This document shows positions 16,865-24,014 of a stretch of DNA of 64,000 nucleotides, piece by piece; the stretch's first letter is position 1; every line of letters begins with the position of its first letter. The stretch lies in NCBI GenBank assembly GCA_963791805.1, contig CAWBTU010000003.1:992001-1056000 (forward strand). Direction: 5' to 3'. Source of the DNA: JACMJL01 sp963791805. Its GTDB lineage: Bacteria > Bacillota > Clostridia > Clostridiales > Clostridiaceae. The position numbers were made by a program, and so were the translations under genes. The notes beneath the pieces were generated by a model. It worked only from the letters and a program-made list of their open reading frames with translations. It made no database searches and was not told the origin of the DNA.

Positions 16865-17905
16865 ATGAGATATTTTGATTACATTGAAGATAGAAACATT
16901 TTTTATAAGGAACCTGAGCAGTTTATGCTTAGTTCAGATAAAGAAATACTTTCACATGCACTTGGTGCAACTTTGTACATTCCAGCAACAAGAGAAAAAT
17001 TAATCAAAGACGTTCTATCCACCACTTCTCATACAGTAGTAATATGTTTGGAAGACTCTGTACCTACGAATTTATTGGAAGAGGCAGAAAATAATCTATT
17101 TAGTCTTTTTGAAAGAATTGAAAATGAAAGCAAGGATAATAAAAGCTTTTTAGATTTATTACCATTAATTTTTATTAGAGTGAGGAATATAGAACAGCTT
17201 CAGAGAATACTAGAAAAATCAAAGCTTATAGGACTCTGCGGATTTGTGTTACCTAAATTTAAATCAGTAGATGGAAGGGGCTATTTAGAGATAATTTCAA
17301 AGCATAACAAGTTATATAATAAAAACTTATATGCAATGCCTATACTTGAAACTGCTGAGATTATTTTTAAGGAAACAAGGATTAATGAATTACTTAATAT
17401 AAAGAGAGTTCTAGATGAATATAAAGGAATAGTTTTAGTGGTTCGAATAGGAGGAACTGATTTTTCTGGGATTTACAGCCTTAGAAGAAATAAAGAAGTT
17501 ACAATATATGATGTTAGTGTAATTAGAGATTGTATTACTGATATTATCAATGTCTTTAAAAGAGATGGTTATGTTATTTCAGCTGCAGTTAATGAATACT
17601 TTGATCATAATTCTGAAGTTCTTATTAAAGAAGCCTTACTTGATAAGGCAAATGGATTCTTGGGAAAAACTGTAATACATCCCAAACAAGTAAAGCTTAT
17701 AAATTCTTTAATGGTCGTTTCTAAGGAAGAATTCTTGGATGCAGAAGCTATTTTAAAATCGGATATAGATGGAGTTATTAGAAGTGCTTATTTAAACAAG
17801 ATGAACGAAGTTAAACCTCACTTAAATTGGGCAAAAGAGGTTATGTTACTTTCTAAAATAACGGGGGTATTAAATGATGGAAGAGACTTTAGAAATCTAC
17901 TCTAG
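16865..17905 (+). CDS. CitE-like (HpcH/HpaI aldolase family) protein of the Ter biosynthetic module
   Basis: 346 residues. Segments match the HpcH/HpaI/CitE barrel: HALGATLYIPATR, VICLEDSVP, MPILETAEII, VVRIGGTDFSGIYSLRR and GKTVIHPKQVKLIN. It differs clearly from the CitE at 1867. The ATG at 16865 follows AAGGGAA; an in-frame ATG at 16817 lies inside the inverted repeat and is less likely. The next gene starts within its 3' end (32-base overlap). Homologues belong to a gene set proposed from comparative genomics to make a nucleoside-like small molecule in Ter systems; the reaction is unproven. Confidence 0.75.
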   Translation: MRYFDYIEDRNIFYKEPEQFMLSSDKEILSHALGATLYIPATREKLIKDVLSTTSHTVVICLEDSVPTNLLEEAENNLFSLFERIENESKDNKSFLDLLPLIFIRVRNIEQLQRILEKSKLIGLCGFVLPKFKSVDGRGYLEIISKHNKLYNKNLYAMPILETAEIIFKETRINELLNIKRVLDEYKGIVLVVRIGGTDFSGIYSLRRNKEVTIYDVSVIRDCITDIINVFKRDGYVISAAVNEYFDHNSEVLIKEALLDKANGFLGKTVIHPKQVKLINSLMVVSKEEFLDAEAILKSDIDGVIRSAYLNKMNEVKPHLNWAKEVMLLSKITGVLNDGRDFRNLL

Positions 17906-18719
17906 TAATGAGAAAAGTTTTAGGATTGATAAAAATCTTGATGTTTTAGTAGATATAAAGAAGAATAAGTACAATATTCCCAGCGAATTTCTTTTTAAGA
18001 TGGCTGCAAGAAAGAACTTAAAAAGAGAATTTCTTTTTGTAAGCAAAGTTATAGGCAAACATTTGCCAATGCATCCACAAGCGCTAAATATTATTGGAGG
18101 ATTACTTGCTAGAAGTTGGGTAGAGGAAAGAGAAAATACTTATTTTCAGGACACTGAAGTTTTAGTTAAAGCTATTAATTACCTTCAAGAAAAGGAATTT
18201 GGAGAGCAAATTGACGAAAGTCAGTTAGCTGAAGCAATAGGCGCTTTAAAGAAACCAATTGAACTGAAAAATAAGACTTTGTTTATTGGATTTGCAGAAA
18301 CAGCAACAGGAATTTCCCATGCAGTTTTTAATAGTTGCTCAAATGCGACTTTTATTCATACTACAAGAGAAAACATAGAAAGCGTTAAGCCTAGTGTATT
18401 ATTTGAAGAAGAACATTCCCATGCTGTAGAGCAGCAACTTTATCCCCTGAATCCAAGTATATTTGAGGAATTTGATGATATTGTGTTAATAGATGATGAG
18501 CTTACAACAGGGAAAACTGCATTGAATCTTATTAATAAGATAAAAGGAAAATACTTTGGTGTTATAGCAATACTTGATTGGAGAGAACGTGAACAAGAAC
18601 TTTTGTATGAGGACAATAATGGTAAAAATATAAAAGTATGTTCTTTAATAAAGGGAACTATTAAACATGAGAAAAAAGGAGAATTGGATTTCGCTGACAA
18701 GATTGAGGACTTATGTTGA
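17874..18719 (+). CDS. Phosphoribosyltransferase domain protein of the Ter module (possibly 5' part of a PRTase-TRSP gene)
   Basis: 281 residues with a type I phosphoribosyltransferase fold. The PRPP loop is seen as DDIVLIDDELTTGKTALNLI near residues 202-221, preceded by FIGFAETATGISHAVF. In related clusters the PRTase and the TRSP domain are often one polypeptide; here the frame closes at 18719 while the TRSP frame begins at 18667 in the +1 frame. That points to a frameshift between 18667 and 18719 or a genuine split into two overlapping genes. It starts within the end of the CitE-like gene. The expected substrate is a nucleobase-like compound, by inference. Confidence 0.75.
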   Translation: MMEETLEIYSSNEKSFRIDKNLDVLVDIKKNKYNIPSEFLFKMAARKNLKREFLFVSKVIGKHLPMHPQALNIIGGLLARSWVEERENTYFQDTEVLVKAINYLQEKEFGEQIDESQLAEAIGALKKPIELKNKTLFIGFAETATGISHAVFNSCSNATFIHTTRENIESVKPSVLFEEEHSHAVEQQLYPLNPSIFEEFDDIVLIDDELTTGKTALNLINKIKGKYFGVIAILDWREREQELLYEDNNGKNIKVCSLIKGTIKHEKKGELDFADKIEDLC

Positions 18720-19239
18720 TAAAGATCCAATTAACTTTAAAGATATTAGATTTAGAAGTGGAAATTACGTTGAAGGATATCTTATGGAAACAGGAAGATT
18801 TGGATGTTCATCAAATATGCATAGAGACTTTTTAAAAGAAGTAAGTAAAATTGCAGTTGATTTGAAAAAACATAGAGTTGATGGAAATTGCCTTTGTGTT
18901 GGAACTGAAGAGTTTATTTATATTCCATGTGTAATTAGTAGTGAAATGGGAAAAAATATATACTTTCAATCAACCACAAGAAGCCCAATTTACGCAAAAA
19001 ATATTTCTCATTATGGGATAAATAGAAAAATTGCTTTCAAATCCCACGAAGATATTGATATACAAAAATACTTGTACAATATACCTTCAGATTATTACAA
19101 CCAAGTATTCATGTTTTCAGAGAAGCCTTTAGAAGAAAGCAAAAGAAAAGAATTTGCATATATTTTTAGCAATTATAATATAAGAAATGTGGTTTTTGTA
19201 AGTTTCGAAAACAGCCAGGAGGTAGGAAAAAGAATATGA
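18667..19239 (+). CDS. TRSP domain protein of the Ter module (possibly 3' part of a PRTase-TRSP gene)
   Basis: 190 residues. The core matches the TRSP domain found C-terminal to PRTases in Ter operons: RSGNYVEGYLMETGRFGCSS, CLCVGTEEFIYIPCVIS, FQSTTRSPIYA and YNQVFMFSE. No good ribosome binding site precedes its first ATG at 18667, which supports the view that it is normally translated as part of the PRTase. Its stop overlaps the start of the StiP gene (ATGA). The domain role is unknown. Confidence 0.7.
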   Translation: MRKKENWISLTRLRTYVDKDPINFKDIRFRSGNYVEGYLMETGRFGCSSNMHRDFLKEVSKIAVDLKKHRVDGNCLCVGTEEFIYIPCVISSEMGKNIYFQSTTRSPIYAKNISHYGINRKIAFKSHEDIDIQKYLYNIPSDYYNQVFMFSEKPLEESKRKEFAYIFSNYNIRNVVFVSFENSQEVGKRI

Positions 19240-20324
19240 ATGAACTGATTTTATCAGGAAGTTATTTGCCAGAGGATGTTATTTTTCTATTGAAGAATAT
19301 TAATGGATTGATAGTTGAAAAAAATAACGAAGTTAGAGAAAAGGCTGTCCAAGGTGGAACTCACTATTCAGAAATGCTACCTATTGAATATCAGCCCACC
19401 CAAGAATATATGAATATTTTTTTGAGACATTGGAGCAAAGTAAAACCAAACTCGCCCAACTTACAGCCGTGCTTAGTGATGAAATTATTAAAAAAAGAGG
19501 CAAGGACCTTGTTTTAGTTTCCTTAGCACGTGCAGGTACTCCAATTGGGATTTTAATAAAAAGATATATAAAGCATAAATATAATATTGATGTACCACAT
19601 TATAGTATTTCCATAATACGAGATATAGGAATAGATACTAATGCACTTAATTATGTAGTAAAGGAGCACCCAACTGCTCAATTACAGTTTATTGATGGAT
19701 GGACTGGAAAAGGTGTTATTCAAAATACTCTTTTCGATGCATGTGAGAAATTCTATAAAGATTTTAATGTTAAGCTAAATCCTGATTTGGCAGTTTTATC
19801 AGATCCTGCATATAGTACAACCACCTATTCAACTACGAGAAGATTTTTTAATACCAAGTGCTTGTCTTAATTCAACAGTTTCAGGATTAATAAGTAGAAC
19901 GGTTTATAATAAAAATATAATAACTAAAGATGATTTTCATGGTGCAAAATATTATACCGAATGGGAAGCTTCCGATGTATCTAGATTTTTTATTGATGAA
20001 GTAACAAATGAGTTTGATAAAATAAATGAAAAGTATGAGCACATTGTGGATATTGCAAATAATAAGGGATTAAAAGATGTTGAAAAAATACAGGCTCTTT
20101 TCAATATAGATAATATTAATCTTATTAAACCTGGAGTTGGAGAAACTACTAGAGTTTTATTACGAAGAGTACCTTGGAGAATTTTAGTAGATTCATTGGA
20201 CAATTCTAACTTGAGACATATATATAAACTTGCTGAAGATAGAGGTGTTCCAGTAGAGGTGTTTAAAGATATGTCCTATTCCTGTTGTGGAATAATAAAA
20301 CCAAAAGGAGCAGTTGAAATATAA
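19236..20324 (+). pseudogene. StiP family cysteine protease-like protein, interrupted by two frameshifts
   Basis: Three frames joined give one full-length StiP-like protein of about 360 residues: GSYLPEDVIFLLKNI...GGTHYSEMLPIEYQP (from 19236), VLVSLARAGTPIGILIKRY...HYSISIIRD...FIDGWTGKG (to about 19840), and IPSACLNSTVSGLISRTV...DFHGAKYY (to 20324). The first break is at the T run near 19421-19427, which has 7 T where 8 restore the frame. The second is near 19840, where about two bases are missing before GATTTTTTAATACC. All conserved blocks survive, so the lesions are recent or are sequence errors. The ribosome binding site is AGGAGG. The family sits in Ter operons; protease activity is predicted only. 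Confidence 0.8.
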
Positions 20325-21121
20325 TGATTTTTGCATCAGATTTAGATAGAACACTTATTTATTCAAAATCTTTTATTAAAGATGAAATGAAAGATATTTT
20401 TCCTGTAGAAAGAAAAGATGAAATTGATTTATCTTATATGAGCGAGAAATCCATGGGACTACTAAGTTTATTAAGTAAGAAGATAACCTTTGTACCAGTT
20501 ACCAGTAGATCGTTAGAGCAATATAGAAGGATTTTTTATATTAAGGATAACTTAACATATAAGTATGCAATTGTGGCCAATGGAGGAATACTACTTAAAG
20601 ATGATAAAATTGATTTGACCTGGAAAGCTAATATAGATAGACAAATGTCAGAAATAGTTCCTCCAGAGGAGTTTCTGTTGAAATTAGATGCTTTCTTAAA
20701 AAATCCTGAAGTGAATTCTTTCAGATGCTGTGATAAGCTATTTATTTATATTGTTCTAAAAACAGAATATATTGAAGAAGGATATGTAGAAAATTTAGAA
20801 GTGCTTTGTAATGAATATGGATATGGAACAGTTAAAAACAATAGAAAAATTTATATAATACCGTTTTTCATTAATAAATGGGCGCCACTTAAATATATTA
20901 TGGAGATGGAACAGGACAACGAAGTTTTTTCAGCAGGTGATTCAATTCTAGATCTACCAATGCTAAGAAACTCAACAAAAGGCTTTGTTCCAGCACATGG
21001 TGAGCTCAATAATGATTATAAAAATGTATTCACAGAAAACAAAAACCTACAATGTACAAAAGAAAATGGTATATACGCAAGTGAAGAGTTCCTAAGTATT
21101 ATAAATAAAATGATAGTATAA
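20324..21121 (+). CDS. HAD-superfamily hydrolase of the Ter module
   Basis: 265 residues of the Cof-like HAD phosphatase type. Motif I is SDLDRTLI (5-12, nucleophile Asp), motif II is PVTSRS, and motifs III/IV are the Lys near KWAPLKYI and SAGDSILDLPML. A cap domain lies between. It overlaps the StiP stop by one base and closes the plus-strand Ter operon. In a biosynthetic module it would remove a phosphate from a sugar- or nucleotide-like intermediate; this is an inference. Confidence 0.85.
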   Translation: MIFASDLDRTLIYSKSFIKDEMKDIFPVERKDEIDLSYMSEKSMGLLSLLSKKITFVPVTSRSLEQYRRIFYIKDNLTYKYAIVANGGILLKDDKIDLTWKANIDRQMSEIVPPEEFLLKLDAFLKNPEVNSFRCCDKLFIYIVLKTEYIEEGYVENLEVLCNEYGYGTVKNNRKIYIIPFFINKWAPLKYIMEMEQDNEVFSAGDSILDLPMLRNSTKGFVPAHGELNNDYKNVFTENKNLQCTKENGIYASEEFLSIINKMIV

Positions 21122-21144
21122 AGTTAGTTTTTGCTCTAGAAACG

Positions 21145-21330
21145 GGGACAGACCTAATCTTTCCAAGGTCTGTCCCTCGCCTGCAGAAATTGTTAAGAAC
21201 CTACACAGATAATTTGCCCAAGAAAACCCGGGACACCCTTCACCTGCGAAGCCCAGCTATTAAGAGAAGGGTGTGCCGCCGCCTGCCAAAGACAAAAATT
21301 AAAGTTAAAGATAATTTATAAATAAACAAA
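21145..21330. repeat. Intergenic hairpin repeat region, shared with 36.1-36.5 kb and 61.5 kb
   Basis: Two perfect hairpins: GGGACAGACCT (21145-21155) with AGGTCTGTCCC (21166-21176), and ACACCCTTC (21233-21241) with GAAGGGTGT (21266-21274). The second, with its flanks (CAAGAAAAC before, GAGAAGGGTGT and AAAAATTAA after), reappears in altered form near 36154-36240 and 36412-36475. The first resembles the GGGGACA/TGTCCCC hairpin at 61543-61568. No coding potential is seen. Confidence 0.55.
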
Positions 21331-21332
21331 AA

Positions 21333-21383
21333 GGAACACCAGGATGATCTCTTTAGAAGAAAGCATCATAGTGTTCTTTAAAT
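21333..21383. terminator. Terminator between the converging halves of the Ter island
   Basis: AAGGAACAC and ATGAT pair with ATCAT and GTGTTCTTT around an A/T-rich loop, with A and T runs on the two sides. It lies between the HAD gene (+) and terB (-). Confidence 0.65.
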
Positions 21384-21392
21384 TTTTATAAG

Positions 21393-21836
21393 TTAAAGTT
21401 GAAAATCTGCGGGATTTAAACCAAGAATATTGCACATTTCCTTAACTAATTGCATTTCATTTTTATCGAAATCTCCATCTGCAGCACCAATAGAACAACA
21501 AACAGCTATAAGAGTTCTAGCAGCATCTGGGTGCTTTTTTAATTTTGATATTGGCTTAATAGCTTCTGCCTTACCAACATTGAAGTCGAACTCGAACATT
21601 TGAGCATAGTGGTTAAAACGATCTAATACATCAGTCATTTTAAATACCTTTAATGATTCATTTATATTTATAAAGCCAACCATCTTCTGTTTCTCTGAAG
21701 AATCAATAGTTCCATCTGCCGCAGCAATCAAAGCGCATCCAGCAGCTACCGCTTCCATAAAATCCTTGTTAGCAAATTTTTTAACCCCAGAAACTGTATT
21801 ATTTTTTTGTTCAATTAACCAATCTTTTAATCCCAT
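21393..21836 (-). CDS. terB: TerB-like tellurite resistance protein
   Basis: 147 residues, helical, with two acidic metal-binding-like repeats: ALIAAADGTIDSSEKQKM and CSIGAADGDFDKNEMQLV. This duplicated AADGxxxxxE pattern defines TerB. It has been proposed to bind metal ions and to act at the membrane with TerC, but no terC is in this window. It is the last gene of the minus-strand terD group. GGAGGATT precedes the ATG. Confidence 0.9.
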   Translation of the reverse strand: MGLKDWLIEQKNNTVSGVKKFANKDFMEAVAAGCALIAAADGTIDSSEKQKMVGFININESLKVFKMTDVLDRFNHYAQMFEFDFNVGKAEAIKPISKLKKHPDAARTLIAVCCSIGAADGDFDKNEMQLVKEMCNILGLNPADFQL

Positions 21837-21863
21837 AATTATTAATCCTCCTGATTTTTGCTT

Positions 21864-22478
21864 TTATTTTGTGTATCTTCCAATAAGATCTTTTAATGAG
21901 CCGTCATTAGTACCTTCACCTATAGCGGAGAACTTCCAATCAGAATTGTATCTATAAATTTCACCAGTAATTAGCGAAGTTTTACCTGCATAGCTCTCGG
22001 ATAGATTATATTTTAATAATTCTGAATTACCCGTAGCATTTACTATACGAATAAATGCATTTTGGATTTGGCCAAAATCTTGATTTCTGTTGATACAATC
22101 GTAAATATTAACTACAAACACTAATTTATCTATATCTGCTGGAATTTTTGATAAATCTACAAGTATTTGCTCATCATCGCCATCACCATCACCAGTTCTA
22201 TTATCACCAGTATGAGTTACACTACCACAACTACTTTTTAAATGTCCAAAATAGATTACATTCTCTATACTTGTAATTTTACCATCTTTATTTATCATTA
22301 AAACTGAAGCATCACAATCAATGTCTTCAGCCTTTTTTGTTGAGTGTAATTTACTTAATAGACCCTTTGGAGCAGGTGGTGCTACAGCATCCCAACCAAG
22401 TCCAACTAATATTTTTGTTAGTCCGTTACTTCCTTTAGTTAAGTCAACACGTTGACCTTTTTGAAGATTTACTGACAT
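21864..22478 (-). CDS. TerD family protein (divergent paralogue)
   Basis: 204 residues with the TerD beta-sandwich pattern: NLQKGQRVDLTKGSNGLTKILVGLGWDA, DCDASVLMINKDGKI, the Ca-binding DNRTGDGDGDDEQI loop, NAFIRIVNA and GEIYRYNSDWKFSAIGEG. A 20-residue insert (about 33-52, PPAPKGLLSKLHS region) and different termini set it apart from the two closely similar neighbours. TerD domains bind calcium and are stress-related. AGGAGG precedes its ATG. Confidence 0.9.
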   Translation of the reverse strand: MSVNLQKGQRVDLTKGSNGLTKILVGLGWDAVAPPAPKGLLSKLHSTKKAEDIDCDASVLMINKDGKITSIENVIYFGHLKSSCGSVTHTGDNRTGDGDGDDEQILVDLSKIPADIDKLVFVVNIYDCINRNQDFGQIQNAFIRIVNATGNSELLKYNLSESYAGKTSLITGEIYRYNSDWKFSAIGEGTNDGSLKDLIGRYTK

Positions 22479-22517
22479 AAGAAATTCCTCCTAAATTACT
22501 ACATATGTATTATTATT

Positions 22518-23096
22518 TTAAACATTTACTCCGAAATTTAAACAAAGAGCTCTAAGTCCACCTTGAAAACCGCTACCTATAGCATTAAATTTCCATTCGG
22601 AACCATATCTATAAAGCTCGCCTACAACTACAGCAGTCTCTACACTAAAATCTTCACCTAAATCATATCTGATTATTTCTTCACCGGTATCTTCGTTACA
22701 TAGTCTAATAAAGGCATTAGAAATCTGACCAAAGTTCTGGACTCTGACCTCAGCATCAAAAATAGTAACAGTGAATGCGATTTTTTGAATGTTTTGAGGA
22801 ACTTTGTTTAGGTCTACAGTTATCTGCTCATCATCACCATCACCTTCACCGGTAAGGTTATCTCCTAAGTGATTTACGGATTGAGAGGAATGCTTTAGGT
22901 TATTATAAAAAACAAAATCAGCATCGTCTATTACTTTACCGTTATCACCAAGTAGAAAAGCAGCGGCATCTAAGTCGAATTGGTTTCCACCGTCATATTT
23001 ATTGGTATCCCAGCCTAATCCAGCGATTACTCGTATAAGATTCGGATTACTTTTAGTTAAATCAACCTTTTGTCCCTTTTGCAAACTAATAGTCAT
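22518..23096 (-). CDS. terD: TerD family calcium-binding stress protein
   Basis: 192 residues, canonical TerD. The N-terminal ISLQKGQKVDLTKSNPNLIRVIAGLGWDTNKYDGG segment, FDLDAAAFLLGDNGKV, the acidic NLTGEGDGDDEQITVDL loop expected to bind Ca, and GELYRYGSEWKFNAIGSGFQGGL are present. It is about 75 percent identical by eye to the next upstream gene at 23128, so they are tandem duplicates. terD and terE cannot be told apart by sequence alone. Confidence 0.9.
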   Translation of the reverse strand: MTISLQKGQKVDLTKSNPNLIRVIAGLGWDTNKYDGGNQFDLDAAAFLLGDNGKVIDDADFVFYNNLKHSSQSVNHLGDNLTGEGDGDDEQITVDLNKVPQNIQKIAFTVTIFDAEVRVQNFGQISNAFIRLCNEDTGEEIIRYDLGEDFSVETAVVVGELYRYGSEWKFNAIGSGFQGGLRALCLNFGVNV

Positions 23097-23127
23097 TTTA
23101 AACGCCTTCTTTTTGTAATTTTAAATT

Positions 23128-23706
23128 TTAAATGTTTATTCCGAAACTTTTGCAAAGCGCACCAAGACCACCTTGGAATCCGCTTCCAATTGCATTAAAT
23201 TTCCACTCTGAGCCATTTCTATATAATTCTGCAACAACTACAGCTGTTTCAATACTAAAGTCTTCTCCTAGGTCATATCTAATTAACTCTTCGCCAGTTT
23301 CTTCATTGCATATTCTAATAAATGCATTGGAAACTTGACCAAAATTTTGTTTTCTTGCTTCTGCATCATTGATTGTAACAGTGAAATCAATCTTTGTTAC
23401 ACTTTGTGGAACTAAACTTAAATCTACTTTTAATTGTTCATCATCCCCATCACCTTGACCAGTTAAGTTATCTCCTAAATGGACGACTGAATTAGAGGCG
23501 TGCTTAAGGTTATTATAAAAAATAAAATCGCCATCGTCATTTACCTTTCCAGTATCTCCAAGTAGGAAAGCTGCTGAATCTAGGTCGAAATCAGAACCAC
23601 CATCATATTTGTTTGTGTCCCATCCAAGTCCTATGAGCACTTTTTTAAGACCAGGATTAGTTTTAGTTAGATCAACCTTTTGTCCTTTTTGCAAACTAAC
23701 TCCCAT
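23128..23706 (-). CDS. terE: TerD/TerE family calcium-binding stress protein
   Basis: 192 residues, first gene of the minus-strand group. It has GVSLQKGQKVDLTKTNPGLKKVLIGLGWDTNKYDGG, FDLDSAAFLLGDTGKV, the acidic NLTGQGDGDDEQLKVDL loop and AELYRNGSEWKFNAIGSGFQGGL. It is highly similar to the gene at 22518. AAAGCGAGGATT precedes the ATG. Transcription probably starts in the region holding the nested palindrome at 23727-23781. Symbol choice between terD and terE is arbitrary. Confidence 0.88.
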   Translation of the reverse strand: MGVSLQKGQKVDLTKTNPGLKKVLIGLGWDTNKYDGGSDFDLDSAAFLLGDTGKVNDDGDFIFYNNLKHASNSVVHLGDNLTGQGDGDDEQLKVDLSLVPQSVTKIDFTVTINDAEARKQNFGQVSNAFIRICNEETGEELIRYDLGEDFSIETAVVVAELYRNGSEWKFNAIGSGFQGGLGALCKSFGINI

Positions 23707-23726
23707 TTTAAATCCTCGCTTTCATT

Positions 23727-23781
23727 AGGCATGTAAAATAAAATTATACTAGCATGCAGCTAGTTATTTTATAATATGCCT
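23727..23781. promoter_or_regulatory. Nested palindrome upstream of the terD group
   Basis: AGGCATGTAAAATAA (23727-23741) and TTATTTTATAATATGCCT (23764-23781) form imperfect outer arms around a perfect inner palindrome ACTAGC-ATGCA-GCTAGT (23748-23764). It begins 21 bases upstream of the terE-like start. It could be an operator or a 5' hairpin of the terD transcript. The rest of the 308-base divergent gap to the P-type ATPase is A/T-rich without further clear signals. Confidence 0.5.
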
Positions 23782-24014
23782 TAAATATATTTAAAATTAA
23801 ATATAGAAAAATCTATATTCAACCTTAATTTTACTATAAACTGAATGTAACGTCATTATAATTGTAGGAATTATTTGTTAACATTGTATTAATTATTGCC
23901 CAAAAGTTGAAAATATTTCATTATAAAATAAGAAATAGTACATATTGCTTGCTATTTGGTCAATTTTCAGTAAAATTAATTATATGCGTAAATATTTTTA
24001 AGAGGTGATTTTTT

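Noticed and set aside
18667..18719. Programmed +1 frameshift joining PRTase and TRSP
   Set aside because: No known slippery signal (such as CTT TGA C) is seen at the overlap; an indel or a natural split is simpler.
21145..21330. CRISPR-like repeats
   Set aside because: There are only two different hairpins, without regular repeats and spacers or any cas genes.
23800..24010. Manganese (yybP-ykoY) riboswitch before the P-type ATPase
   Set aside because: The conserved motifs of that class are not present in the leader.
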